Assembly (NCBI GenBank): GCA_964390065.1 | Contig: CAYMGX010000001.1 | Location: 53,215-117,214 of the forward strand | Length of the DNA: 64,000 nt | Direction: 5' to 3' | Source of the DNA: JAAZBG01 sp964390065 | GTDB taxonomy: Bacteria > Fibrobacterota > Chitinivibrionia > Chitinivibrionales > Chitinispirillaceae | Shown here: in pieces, positions 35,146-44,694 of the stretch | Numbering within the stretch: the first letter of the stretch is position 1 | Layout of the letters: each line of letters begins with the position of its first letter | Position numbers and translations under genes: made by a program | Notes under the pieces: generated by a model | The model's database searches: none | Told to the model about the DNA's origin: nothing | The model's input: only the letters and a program-made list of their open reading frames with translations

Positions 35146-35730
35146 ATGCAAAAAGTACTTCTTATCCGACATAGTATGCCCACTGCTCATAACGATTACG
35201 GGCTTTTAAAGTTGATAAACGGACAGGGTATTGTACGGTTTATACACGACTGGAATGCAAGTGGCATTGTTTCATCATATCCTGTTTCTCAACAGTTGTC
35301 TGATGAAATCGGAAGTGCTGATTATTTTATATGCAGTAACCTGAAAAGGACAATTGATTCATTCTCGCATATTGGTGTGAATAATCCGGATATATCAGAT
35401 GTATTCAATGAAGCAGACCTGCCGGTAGCTGCTCATAGCAGGATATGGTTACCCTTTATTGTATGGGGATCATTGTTACGGATCCTATGGATATCAGGCT
35501 ATTCAGCTTCATCAGCAGCATCTGAATCATATAGAGAGTTTAAAAATAGAATGATACGTGCCTGCGATTACATGAATCATAAGCAAAAGAATCATAAATG
35601 TATTGCGGTGATGGGACATGGTCTGGTCAATAGAGAGTTACGTAAGCTATTTACAAAGAAAGGCTTTGTATGTGTAAGAAAATTCAGGGAAAACAGTTAT
35701 TATGGATTTACAGTCCTCGAAAAAAGGTGA
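35146..35730 (+). CDS. Histidine phosphatase family protein
   Basis: A 194-residue protein of the phosphoglycerate-mutase-like superfamily. The phospho-acceptor motif is LIRHSMP at residues 6-12, the conserved Arg lies in SNLKRT, and the second catalytic His in VMGHGLVNREL. The middle part contains a hydrophobic stretch (IVWGSLLRILWISG) not typical of soluble members. It starts 9 bases after ogt and is likely co-transcribed. The substrate is unknown; the active site appears complete. Confidence 0.75.
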   Translation: MQKVLLIRHSMPTAHNDYGLLKLINGQGIVRFIHDWNASGIVSSYPVSQQLSDEIGSADYFICSNLKRTIDSFSHIGVNNPDISDVFNEADLPVAAHSRIWLPFIVWGSLLRILWISGYSASSAASESYREFKNRMIRACDYMNHKQKNHKCIAVMGHGLVNRELRKLFTKKGFVCVRKFRENSYYGFTVLEKR

Positions 35731-36223
35731 TGCAGCATTCAACGGTATAATTTCCAGAGAATTGTACCTGCTTTTACTGCAAAATGATTTGTTGCAGAAT
35801 TAATTACACATATTGACGTTATGATAATGGGCGAGCAGTGCAGCATTCCGCACTCTTCACTTTTTAACCAGCCAGCATTGATCTGATACATTAAATAGAT
35901 AGACATCCACCAGTGGTATTTCAAGGTGATATTGTACCAGATGGATCAATTTTGTAATAATGTATTATATGGTACATTCACAATATACTGTATTGAAAAC
36001 CTCTTTTGGCAAAACCGTCACCAATGTGTTATATTAGGTTATAAATCTTTCCAGAAACTTTAGCGGTATAAAGGAATCGATACACAATAGATATGTATAA
36101 AAAGCAATATTATATTAAGGTATCAATATGTAAACTAGACTGCTTCAATATCGCAATTGTATGCGATAAGAATGAGAGAGAAAATAACAGTAGATGTTTA
36201 AATAAAATAAAAATGGAGGTAGT
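35731..36223. other. Intergenic region with a candidate promoter
   Basis: About 490 bases between a phosphatase gene and the GH43 gene. TTGGCA at 36006-36011 and TATATT at 36030-36035 (18 bases apart) form a possible promoter, leaving a leader near 180 bases. A 61-codon leftward frame at 35739-35924 has no ribosome site and is not called. Confidence 0.35.
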
Positions 36224-37873
36224 ATGAACAAGTTTCTGGTTTCGGTTTTAATTACTTGTATGAGTTCGGTTTTTATCGCATATGCTGATAACCCTATTAT
36301 ATCTCAAAAGTACACCGCAGACCCTAATGCAATTGTCTATAATGACAGGGTTTATGTGTTTTGCTCGAATGATGATAATAATCCCAGTGATGGTTTTAAT
36401 ATTATTAACTATACACTTGTTTCGTCAGATGACATGGCAAACTGGACAGATCATGGTGAAGTATTTGAAGTCCCCCGTGATGCAAGCTGGTGCAGACAGG
36501 CTTATGCACCGGGTGCTGTTGTAAAAAACAATAAGGTATACCTCTATTTTCCAGATGGCGGTTCTCAAATCGGTGTTGCTGTTGCAGACAGACCGGAAGG
36601 ACCATTTAAAGATCCTATCGGAAAGGCATTGATAAACAAAAGTATGCCTAATTGTAATGTAGAATGGTTATTTGATCCAGCCGCATACGTTGATACGGAT
36701 GGTAAGGCATATCTTTATTTTGGCGGTGGTGGTTCGACTCCGGGAGCTAATTTACGCGTTATCAGGCTCAATGATGACATGATTTCTGTTAATGGTACTG
36801 CAGTAACAATCGAAGCACCCCGGTCATTTGAAGCAGCATTTATGCATAAATACAAGAACACCTATTTTTTCAGCTATTCAAATGATTTCAAGGGCCCGCC
36901 TAATGCACAGATAGCCTACATGACAGGCAACAGTCCGATGCCCCCCTATACTTTTAAGGGGTCTGTTCTTGATAATCCGGCGCTGAATGGACGGGATATC
37001 AATAAGGGTAACAACAACCATGCATCAATTGTTGAGTACAAGGATAAGTGGTACATTTTCTACCATGACAGAAGATTATCCGACCAGGTATACAAAAGAA
37101 ATGTCAGTGTTGACCTGGTTACCTACAGCAGCGATGGCTCTCAGTTGAACAAAACAACGGTAACGACCGGTGTATCACAGATAAAAAATCTCAATCCCTA
37201 TGATACAATCCAGGCAGAAACAATCAATTTTCAGTCCGGAATCAAGACTGCTGTCTGCAGTGAGGGTGGCATGATGGTAACCCAGATCACTGAGAATGAC
37301 TATATTCGTATAAAAGGAGTTGATTTTGGTAGTAATGGTGCTGTTAAATTTGAAGCCAGAGCTGCCTGCGGGTCATCCGGAGGTTCTATCGAGTTGCGAT
37401 TAGGGAAAAAAGATGGCACACTTGTAGGCACCTGTGATATAGGCAGTACTGGAGGATGGACAACATGGAAAACATTCAGCTCTAAAGTAGAAAATTGTAA
37501 AGGGGTCAATGATCTGTATCTTGTTTTCAAAGGTTCCGGTGAACCCTATAGACTCAACTGGTACAGATTTACCAATGAACCAGAAAGTAACGTATCTGAA
37601 GTTGAAAAAACAAATCAATTAAGAAATGTAACTGTTAACAGCAGTAATTCAATTATTAATACAGAATTTCAGTCACAGAATGATGGAACTGTTTCTCTGG
37701 GTGTCTATAATTTGAATGGTGCATCCATTGCGACAACTTCATTTGTTGCGAAGACTGGTGAGTTTTATTCAAAAAGCTTTGATCTTTCAACAATTCCAAC
37801 CGGGTATTATATCGTTAAAATCATGAACAATAATACTACGAAACATGTTTCAAAAGTTCTTCTGACAAAGTAA
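36224..37873 (+). CDS. Secreted GH43 glycosidase with CBM6 and C-terminal sorting domain
   Basis: Signal peptide (FLVSVLITCMSSVFIAYA) followed by a family 43 five-bladed propeller, about residues 22-330. General-base Asp33 lies in YTADPNAI, Asp151 in WLFDPAAY and acid Glu203 in SFEAAFMHKY, so the triad is complete. Such enzymes release arabinose or xylose from hemicellulose. Residues 330-455 match CBM6 (IQAETINFQSG, YRLNWYRF). The last 75 residues (VSLGVYNLNGASI, PTGYYIVKI) resemble a type IX sorting domain. TGGAGGT precedes the ATG. A strong hairpin follows, then the sugar ABC operon it may supply. Confidence 0.9.
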   Translation: MNKFLVSVLITCMSSVFIAYADNPIISQKYTADPNAIVYNDRVYVFCSNDDNNPSDGFNIINYTLVSSDDMANWTDHGEVFEVPRDASWCRQAYAPGAVVKNNKVYLYFPDGGSQIGVAVADRPEGPFKDPIGKALINKSMPNCNVEWLFDPAAYVDTDGKAYLYFGGGGSTPGANLRVIRLNDDMISVNGTAVTIEAPRSFEAAFMHKYKNTYFFSYSNDFKGPPNAQIAYMTGNSPMPPYTFKGSVLDNPALNGRDINKGNNNHASIVEYKDKWYIFYHDRRLSDQVYKRNVSVDLVTYSSDGSQLNKTTVTTGVSQIKNLNPYDTIQAETINFQSGIKTAVCSEGGMMVTQITENDYIRIKGVDFGSNGAVKFEARAACGSSGGSIELRLGKKDGTLVGTCDIGSTGGWTTWKTFSSKVENCKGVNDLYLVFKGSGEPYRLNWYRFTNEPESNVSEVEKTNQLRNVTVNSSNSIINTEFQSQNDGTVSLGVYNLNGASIATTSFVAKTGEFYSKSFDLSTIPTGYYIVKIMNNNTTKHVSKVLLTK

Positions 37874-37886
37874 ATCTTTGCACTTT

Positions 37887-37925
37887 AGCGTCTTTGCCGG
37901 GGGAAGATCCCCCGGCAAAGACGCT
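37887..37925 (+). terminator. Long perfect-stem terminator after GH43 gene
   Basis: AGCGTCTTTGCCGGGGG pairs perfectly with its complement at 37909-37925 across a 5-base loop (17 bp). GGTTCAATTTTT follows. Its strength suggests it fully separates the GH43 gene from the ABC operon. Confidence 0.75.
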
Positions 37926-38471
37926 GGTTCAATTTTTAATAGCATGCTTTACCTTTTTTTAAAATGTAATAAACATCATACTTACAAATTGTTTTGTAAG
38001 CTGCTCCCAAAGATCTCAATTCTCAGCTTGACCAGATGATGAATGATTGGTATTTTTACGAAATGATGGTTCAGCTATCTGAGATGATTCATAGTGCAAC
38101 GTGATGTTATTATAATGCTTTATATTCCATTTTACAGCCTACCCCTATAAGTTTTAATGTCAATTAGGTTAAAACCCAATTTCCAGCAATTTCTTTCTAT
38201 TTTCGGAAACACTAAATAAAACATTTCGGTAAAAAATATCGGAAATTTATAACTATACCGGTAAACATAACTTTTTCAAATCACTAACTGAAAGGAAAAA
38301 AATACACGTTAAATCAACCAATGTGTTTTACTTAGTCCGTAAGTTTACAAACTTAGAACCGTCTGAAAGTAAAAAAACAGGTTCATATCTATTTGACTAA
38401 ATGAACAATGTATGCCTATCCGGTGTTGTTGTAGTAACAATTTATCATTCTCAAGTCTCAGGGGGTAAATA
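37926..38471. other. Upstream region of the sugar ABC operon with four related motifs
   Basis: About 546 bases without a gene. Four copies of a 9-base motif (consensus TWYCGGWAA) occur at 38201-38209, 38224-38232, 38237-38245 and 38256-38264: TTTCGGAAA, TTTCGGTAA, TATCGGAAA and TACCGGTAA. Their clustering 200-270 bases before the binding-protein start suggests operator sites. No regulator gene lies nearby. Confidence 0.45.
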
Positions 38472-39758
38472 ATGAAGTCTGTTTCTGTTTCAAGAGTGTG
38501 CGTTATAGTTGGCAGTCTGACCGTTTTTGCTCTTTCGCCTTTGGCTCAACAAGCCAAAATCAAGACCATTACAGAATGGGATCTGCAAACCACTAAAGGT
38601 GCTGTACAGATTCTTAATGACGGTGCTGCCAGGTTCGAAAAAGCCAATCCTGGCTACAAAGTCGAGCAATCCCATATTCAGAATGATGCATATAAAACCA
38701 AACTGAAGATTGCGTTTGGTGCGAATCAACCGCCTAACGTGTTCAGTAGTTGGGGGGGGGGGCCGTTGAAAGAGTATGTCAAGGCAGGTCAGGTTGTCGA
38801 TTTGACCAGCTATCTGGCCAAAGATCCCGCCTATCGTGACCGTTTTGCGTCGGCTGGTTTTAGTTCGGTCACGTTTGATGGCAAGATCTATGGTATTCCT
38901 GCTGAAAATACCGCCATGGCTGTCATTTTCTATAATAAGGAGATGTTTGCCCAAAATAACCTCACACCACCAAAAACCTGGGATGAGCTAATGAACGTGG
39001 TGAAAGTACTAAAGGCGAAGAATATTGCGCCGTTTGCGCTGGCCAACAAAAATAAGTGGACTGGTTCAATGTACTTTGTCTATCTTGCCGACCGTATTGG
39101 TGGCTCGCAGGTTTTCCAAAACGCTGCCTCGCGTTCGCCTGGTGGCAGCTTTGCTGATCCAGCGTTCATTGAAGCTGGCAAACGCATTCAGGAACTCGTG
39201 AAGGCCGGTGCTTTTGCAGATGGTTACAACGGTCTTGACTATGACGTAGGTGCATCGCGTCGACTGCTCTATTCCGGTAAAGCCGCGATGGAATTGATGG
39301 GCACATGGGAGGCCGCTACAATTCGCAATGAAAATCCAGGTTTCTATGAGAAACTGGACTTCTTTCCGTTCCCGACAGTCCCGAATGGTAAAGGCGATCC
39401 GAATGCCGTGATCGGAACAGTTGGCGACAACTTTTTCAGTATTTCCTCATCCTGCACTGAGCCGGAAGCTGCGTTCAAGCTGATTCAATCACTTACCGAT
39501 GATATATCCGCACAAGCTCGTCTCGATGACAAACGCATCATTCCGGTTAAGGGACTCAAAACAACTGATCCATTCCTGAATCGCGTAATGAAACTGGTAT
39601 CAGAAGCGTCGAATGTGCAGCTCTGGTACGATCAGGAGCTTTCGCCGAGCCTTGCACAAACTCACTTGAGCACGACACAGGCGTTGTTCGGTCTTTCGAT
39701 TACTCCGGAAGCTGCCGCAGAGCAGATGGAAACTGCTGCAAAGGCGGAAACTAAATAA
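38472..39758 (+). CDS. Sugar ABC transporter substrate-binding protein
   Basis: A 428-residue family-1 extracellular solute-binding protein. The signal peptide (VIVGSLTVFALSPLA) has no lipobox Cys, so it is a soluble periplasmic protein. The SWGGGP motif near residue 96, VVDLTSYLAKD, YGIPAENTAMAVIFYNKEMF and WDELMNVVKVLK are typical of oligosaccharide-binding members. The three Gly of SWGGGP are all GGG after TGG, creating an 11-G run at 38752-38762. It begins a four-gene transporter operon. The ligand is probably a xylo-, arabino- or cello-oligosaccharide, from context only. Confidence 0.88.
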   Translation: MKSVSVSRVCVIVGSLTVFALSPLAQQAKIKTITEWDLQTTKGAVQILNDGAARFEKANPGYKVEQSHIQNDAYKTKLKIAFGANQPPNVFSSWGGGPLKEYVKAGQVVDLTSYLAKDPAYRDRFASAGFSSVTFDGKIYGIPAENTAMAVIFYNKEMFAQNNLTPPKTWDELMNVVKVLKAKNIAPFALANKNKWTGSMYFVYLADRIGGSQVFQNAASRSPGGSFADPAFIEAGKRIQELVKAGAFADGYNGLDYDVGASRRLLYSGKAAMELMGTWEAATIRNENPGFYEKLDFFPFPTVPNGKGDPNAVIGTVGDNFFSISSSCTEPEAAFKLIQSLTDDISAQARLDDKRIIPVKGLKTTDPFLNRVMKLVSEASNVQLWYDQELSPSLAQTHLSTTQALFGLSITPEAAAEQMETAAKAETK

Positions 39759-39922
39759 GTTTTTTCAGTGGTAAGACTATCGCCCCAAAGAGACGGTAGT
39801 CTTCAGAATCTTGTTTAGAAACTGGTATTCGAAATGTTGGTGTGGCTTATGACCGCCTGGCGACATACAACCGCATCAATGCGATTTACCGAACCATTAA
39901 CCGCAAAAGTGGAAGTCAAAAG

Positions 39923-40927
39923 ATGAGCTGTTTGCTTGAAACACCAGACAAACCTGTTGCTATTCCAGAGGGTAGTTCTCAGAAAGAACTTACATCGGTG
40001 CATCACAATTCACAAGTGATGACCGTACCTGTATACGACAGGTTTAAATCATTAAAGGCAACAATACCCATTGTTGTATTCCTTTTGCCGGCTGTTTTGT
40101 TCCTTGTTGTCTTTCTTCTTTATCCGCTGCTTAGCAGCTTTCAACTTTCATTACTGGACTGGAATGGCCTTGGAACCGGGGAACGCTTTGTCGGGATCGC
40201 TAACTGGCTACGCCTTGCTCAGGATCAGATGTTCTGGAAAGCTCTGGGCAACAATTTAATGCTCGCTTTTTTTTCTGTGTTAATCCAGATGCCTGTTGCT
40301 TTAATCCTGGCTGTTGTTTTGGATCAGGCCAGCAAGAGTTCACGTGTATTGAAGATCCTTTACTTTCTGCCTCTGTTAATGTCGAGCGTGGCGCTTGGAG
40401 TGCTTTTTAAAAATATCTATGATCCTAATTTTGGGCCGATCAATGGATTTCTCAGTGCGATTCATCTTGACGGATGGACTCGTGACTGGCTCGGTGACCC
40501 ACGTTTGGCTTTAGGTTCGGTTATCGCAGTTGTCTGCTGGCAAAACATCCCGTTTTATATGATACTTTTTCTTGCCGGCCTGGCTTCATTCCCAAAAGAA
40601 TTAAGTGAGGCTGCCCGCCTTGATGGTGCGAGCGATTCAACGATCTTTTGGCAGATAAAGCTTCGACACCTGCAGGGAACGATCAGAACCGCTATCATGC
40701 TTGCGGTAATCGGATCGCTGCGTTATTTTGACCTGATTTTTATCATGACAGATGGGGGCCCCGAAGGCGCATCCGAGTTGATGGCAACCTATATGTTCCG
40801 CACCGTATTCAGCTCATTTCAGCTTGGTTATGGAAGTACCATTGCCTCGGCAATGTTCATGATTGTCACTCTTGTGGCGGCAGCTACCATGTGGCTTACC
40901 CGTCGATACGAAACGGAGGTAAAATGA
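39923..40927 (+). CDS. Sugar ABC transporter permease (MalF/UgpA type)
   Basis: About 334 residues with six predicted membrane helices, starting near residue 50 (IPIVVFLLPAVLFLVVFLL). The EAA loop contacting the ATPase reads ELSEAARLDGASDSTIFWQI. ATG 39923 has GGAAG upstream; a GTG at 39842 is in frame, but the extra 27 residues look unlike a permease. It lies between the binding protein and the second permease, whose start overlaps this gene's end. It belongs to the CUT1 carbohydrate uptake group. Confidence 0.88.
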   Translation: MSCLLETPDKPVAIPEGSSQKELTSVHHNSQVMTVPVYDRFKSLKATIPIVVFLLPAVLFLVVFLLYPLLSSFQLSLLDWNGLGTGERFVGIANWLRLAQDQMFWKALGNNLMLAFFSVLIQMPVALILAVVLDQASKSSRVLKILYFLPLLMSSVALGVLFKNIYDPNFGPINGFLSAIHLDGWTRDWLGDPRLALGSVIAVVCWQNIPFYMILFLAGLASFPKELSEAARLDGASDSTIFWQIKLRHLQGTIRTAIMLAVIGSLRYFDLIFIMTDGGPEGASELMATYMFRTVFSSFQLGYGSTIASAMFMIVTLVAAATMWLTRRYETEVK

Positions 40928-41787
40928 GTTCACCGATTACACCTGCGTCCGGTATAACGACTCGTGGCAGTTTGTTTACACGAATTTCAGTTCCAGTTCT
41001 CGGTTTGTGCTGGTTGGCTGTGACAACACTGCCGTTCATCTTTGTACTGATGACCAGCCTGAAGACCCAGATGGAAACCTTTTCCGGTTCAGTCTGGGCT
41101 CTTCCGGAGAAACTGAATCTTGTAAACTACATCACTGTGTTGCAGGGTGGTTTCTGGGTATATTTACGCAATAGTGTATTTGTACTTGTACTCTCTATAG
41201 TGTTGATTCTTGTTATCAGTTCGATGGCAGCGTACGCATTTGCGCGTTTGCGTTTCAGGTTGAACAAGCCGATATTCGCACTCATCGTAGCCGGGATGAT
41301 TGTTCCTATCCATATCACCCTGATTCCTATTTACCTATTGACGCGTAATATCGGTTTGTACGATACGCCATTTGCGCTGATCGGACCGTATGTTGCAACG
41401 GCACTGCCGGTGTCAATCTTTATTCTAACCGAATTTATGCGCCAGATACCAAAAGAGCTTGAAGAAGCTGCGAAACTTGATGGGTGTCGTACTTTTGGGG
41501 TCTTCTGGAAAGTATTTCTCCCGCTTTCCGGTCCTGGATTGTCCACAGTTGCGATCTACAACGCTATAGGTTTGTGGAACGAATTCATTTTTGCCTATGT
41601 GCTGACCTCATCATCCGCCAATCGGACCTTGCCTCTGGCAGTTTGGGATTTTCAAGGCCAGTATGCTGCCGATATTCCGGCGATTTTGACCGTTGTAACA
41701 TTGACGTCACTACCGCTGATTGTGGCTTATGCATTTGGCCAGGAACGTATCGTTAAAGGGATGATGGCCGGCGCACTCAAAGGTTAA
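40924..41787 (+). CDS. Sugar ABC transporter permease (MalG/UgpE type)
   Basis: A 287-residue membrane protein with six helices. The first is LGLCWLAVTTLPFIFVLMTS, and the EAA loop is ELEEAAKLDGCRTFGVFWKV. The ATG at 40924 overlaps the preceding stop (ATGA) and has GGAGG upstream, showing translational coupling. The WNEFIFAYVLT stretch is typical of CUT1 MalG-type partners. It forms a heterodimer with the preceding permease. Confidence 0.9.
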   Translation: MSSPITPASGITTRGSLFTRISVPVLGLCWLAVTTLPFIFVLMTSLKTQMETFSGSVWALPEKLNLVNYITVLQGGFWVYLRNSVFVLVLSIVLILVISSMAAYAFARLRFRLNKPIFALIVAGMIVPIHITLIPIYLLTRNIGLYDTPFALIGPYVATALPVSIFILTEFMRQIPKELEEAAKLDGCRTFGVFWKVFLPLSGPGLSTVAIYNAIGLWNEFIFAYVLTSSSANRTLPLAVWDFQGQYAADIPAILTVVTLTSLPLIVAYAFGQERIVKGMMAGALKG

Positions 41788-41858
41788 AGAGAATAACGTG
41801 ATTTTGTATTATCAACCCTGGAGGTATCCGGGGATGCACAAATTAACCAGGAAAACTT

Positions 41859-43016
41859 ATGACCAGTATTACTCTTCGCAATATTCAAAAGACTTTTGGT
41901 AAAGACACACAAGTTATCAAGGATGTCAATCTCGATATCGCCAGCGGCGAGTTTTGTGTCATCCTGGGGCCCTCTGGATGTGGAAAATCCACTCTTTTAC
42001 GCATGGTTGCCGGGATTGAAGACATAACCGCCGGTGAACTCAGGATTGGCAGTATCCGGATGAACGAAGTGCCGGCTGCGAGGCGGCAGGTTGCCATGGT
42101 GTTCCAGAATTATGCATTATATCCGCACATGAGTGTCTACGAAAACATGTCGTTCGGGCTACGTCAGGCCAAAGTAGACAAAAGCGAAATTGACAAGCGT
42201 GTCAGAGAAGCCGCGCAGATTCTCCAGATGGAATCCTTGTTGGAGCGCATGCCGCGTGCACTTTCCGGCGGGCAGCGTCAACGGGTGGCGATCGGGCGAG
42301 CAATCGTACGCTCTCCGAATGTATTTCTGTTCGATGAACCATTGTCCAATCTGGATGCTGCCCTGCGTGTCCATATGCGTTCTGAAATTTCACGGCTCCA
42401 CAGAAAATTCAACCACTCCAGCGCTGTTTACGTTACACATGACCAGACTGAAGCCATGGCAATGGCCGACAAAATAGTTCTGTTGCGAGCGGGAGCCGAT
42501 ATGAGAAAATACGGAAGCGTTGCGCAAGTTGGAACACCGATGGATTTATACCATCGACCCGGCAACCGTTTTGTCGCCGGATTCCTTGGTAGCCCGCGAA
42601 TGAATTTTCTGTCTGCAAGCGTGGAGGAATGCAGCGGGAGGGGCTTGAAATTGCGCCTTTCAAGTGGAGTATTACTGAAATTGCCATTCGTTGATCAAAA
42701 CCTCAATTTCGGAGCAAATCTAACACTTGGCATTCGTCCTGAACACCTTTACCCCCTTTCTGCAGATGACCCGGCCTGTCGGATTTCGCGTCCGGTCAGG
42801 CAGGTTGAGCGCTTTGGTGAATACAGCTACGTTTACATGAACCTCGAGAATTCAGAAACATTGATTGCGAAAATTCCCGGTGATTGTTATTTCAAGATAG
42901 CCGAAGTCATGAGTTTGGGTTTTCATCCGGAAAATTGCCACCTGTTCGACGAAGATGGCATCGCGTTGTCCTATAGGGGGAGGTTTCAGGAAACGGGAAT
43001 ACATCAGAATAATTGA
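41859..43016 (+). CDS. Sugar ABC transporter ATP-binding protein (MsmK/UgpC type)
   Basis: A 385-residue ATPase. Walker A is GPSGCGKST (about 38-46), the Q-loop VFQNYALYPH, the signature LSGGQRQR, Walker B FLFDEPLSNLD and the H-loop VYVTHDQTEAM. Residues 240-370 form the MalK-type TOBE/OB regulatory domain, where LGIRPEHLYP is a hallmark. All catalytic motifs are intact. Many multi-sugar ATPases serve several transporters; this one is last in a complete operon, and a bidirectional terminator follows. Confidence 0.92.
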   Translation: MTSITLRNIQKTFGKDTQVIKDVNLDIASGEFCVILGPSGCGKSTLLRMVAGIEDITAGELRIGSIRMNEVPAARRQVAMVFQNYALYPHMSVYENMSFGLRQAKVDKSEIDKRVREAAQILQMESLLERMPRALSGGQRQRVAIGRAIVRSPNVFLFDEPLSNLDAALRVHMRSEISRLHRKFNHSSAVYVTHDQTEAMAMADKIVLLRAGADMRKYGSVAQVGTPMDLYHRPGNRFVAGFLGSPRMNFLSASVEECSGRGLKLRLSSGVLLKLPFVDQNLNFGANLTLGIRPEHLYPLSADDPACRISRPVRQVERFGEYSYVYMNLENSETLIAKIPGDCYFKIAEVMSLGFHPENCHLFDEDGIALSYRGRFQETGIHQNN

Positions 43017-43184
43017 CGAAATAAAAAACATACGCTGGGAATTGTTAGTGGGTTAATTTGTTTAGAAACATTTGTTCGATGGAATCATCGCAGAAAACAG
43101 AAGTGATGCGACAGAATGATCAAAGTGCCTCTACTTCTGGTGCAGAGTGAATGAAATAAAAACGGATAAATGTAATAGCAGACG

Positions 43185-43223
43185 AAAAAAAGCTGGTGCA
43201 CGAATCGTGCACCAGCTTTTTTT
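43185..43223. terminator. Bidirectional terminator between ABC operon and gltD
   Basis: Seven A, AGCTGGTGCAC, loop GAATC, GTGCACCAGCT and seven T. The 11-bp perfect stem with A/T runs on both sides serves both strands. Confidence 0.88.
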
Positions 43224-43266
43224 ATAAAAAATATTACTATCAAATGTTAACAAAATAATAATAACT

Positions 43267-44694
43267 TCATTTTGTCAAATACTCATCAATCTGCTTTGCA
43301 GCTTCTCTTCCGTGGAATATTGCACGAACGACCAGTGATGCTCCGGTACCGGCATCTCCTGCTGTAAAAACACCATTTGCTGATGTTGCGTAGCCGCCGC
43401 TTGATTTTATGTTGCCACGATTATCAAATTCAATAGCAAGATCCTCAAGCAGCTTGCTGTGCTGAACATGAACAAAACCCATAGCAAGAAGAACAAGATC
43501 AACCTTAAGTGAGAATTCACTCCCGGGAATCTCTACCATTTTCATCTGACCGTTTGCATCTTTCTTCCATTCAACCCGGGCGAAATGACCCTCCTGTATC
43601 TGCGTTGTCGTACTTGAAAAATTACGTGTTGTAATTGACCAGTCCCGTTCACAACCTTCATCATGTGATGATGATGTGCGAAGAATATTAGGCCAATAGG
43701 GCCAGTTTGGATTGGTTGATTCAGTCCAGACCTGTGGTTTAGGCATGATCTCGTACTGGTACACCTTTTTTGCGCCTTGACGATTTGCAGTACCGACACA
43801 GTCAGATCCTGTATCACCACCGCCAATAACCAGAACGGTCTTGTTTTTCGCATTGATTGTCTGCTGATCCTTTGACAATTCGCCACTCACAAGCCTGTTT
43901 GACTGAGTGAGATAGTCCATTGCAAAATGAATCCCGTCAAGACCACGTCCGGGAACGTTAAGATCTCTCGGCTCGCCGGCACCCATTGTTAAAAGGATAA
44001 CATCGAAGGTGCGTTTCAGATACCGTGCACTGATATCTTCACCGATGATAACATTGGTCGCAAATTGTACTCCTTCGGCCTGCATCTGCTCAACGCGTCT
44101 GTCAATTACCCACTTTTCAAGTTTAAAATCAGGAATACCATAGCGGAGAATACCACCGATTTTCTGTGCTTTTTCAAACAATGTTACTGAATGACCCATG
44201 CGTCTGAGCTGCTGAGCTGCAGCAAGACCCGCAGGTCCGCTACCGATAATTGCAACTTTCTTTCCGGTTTCACGCATTGGAGGACGTGGGACAATGTATC
44301 CCTCTTTCCAGGCTTTTTCAATAATGGAAAGTTCAATCTGTTTGATTGTTACCGGTGCACTGTTATATGATAGTGTACAGGCTGTTTCACATGGCGCAGG
44401 ACAAATCCGGCCAGTTATTTCAGGAAGATTGTTGGTCAATTCAAGACGAAGCATTGCTTCACGCCAGTCACCTTTGTAGACAGCATCATTCCATTCAGGA
44501 ATAAGGTTGTACACGGGGCAACCCATTGCATGACAATAGGGAATACCGCAATCCATGCAGCGTGCACCCTGAGTCTTCAGTTCTTCCTCTGGTAACGGTA
44601 TAGTGAACTCATTGTAGTTCTTCAGCCGTTCCTCAACAGGCAGATACTTGCCCGTAACACGATTGTAATCAAGAAAACCGCTCGCCTTACCCAT
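43267..44694 (-). CDS. gltD: Glutamate synthase small subunit
   Basis: NADPH-linked beta subunit of glutamate synthase, 475 residues, transferring electrons to the large subunit for glutamine-to-glutamate conversion. The N-terminal cysteine sets (ARCMDCGIPYC and ICPAPCETAC) form two 4Fe-4S sites. The FAD loop is IGSGPAGLAAAQQL near 150-163, and the NADP loop is IGGGDTGSDC. The C-terminal ANGVFTAGDAGTGAS is typical. Its start overlaps the gltB stop by one base (TAATG), so the two are translated in tandem. Confidence 0.95.
   Translation of the reverse strand: MGKASGFLDYNRVTGKYLPVEERLKNYNEFTIPLPEEELKTQGARCMDCGIPYCHAMGCPVYNLIPEWNDAVYKGDWREAMLRLELTNNLPEITGRICPAPCETACTLSYNSAPVTIKQIELSIIEKAWKEGYIVPRPPMRETGKKVAIIGSGPAGLAAAQQLRRMGHSVTLFEKAQKIGGILRYGIPDFKLEKWVIDRRVEQMQAEGVQFATNVIIGEDISARYLKRTFDVILLTMGAGEPRDLNVPGRGLDGIHFAMDYLTQSNRLVSGELSKDQQTINAKNKTVLVIGGGDTGSDCVGTANRQGAKKVYQYEIMPKPQVWTESTNPNWPYWPNILRTSSSHDEGCERDWSITTRNFSSTTTQIQEGHFARVEWKKDANGQMKMVEIPGSEFSLKVDLVLLAMGFVHVQHSKLLEDLAIEFDNRGNIKSSGGYATSANGVFTAGDAGTGASLVVRAIFHGREAAKQIDEYLTK

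Noticed and set aside
35739..35924. 61-codon leftward frame in the GH43 upstream region
   Set aside because: Cys/Trp content looked interesting, but there is no ribosome site and no recognisable domain.
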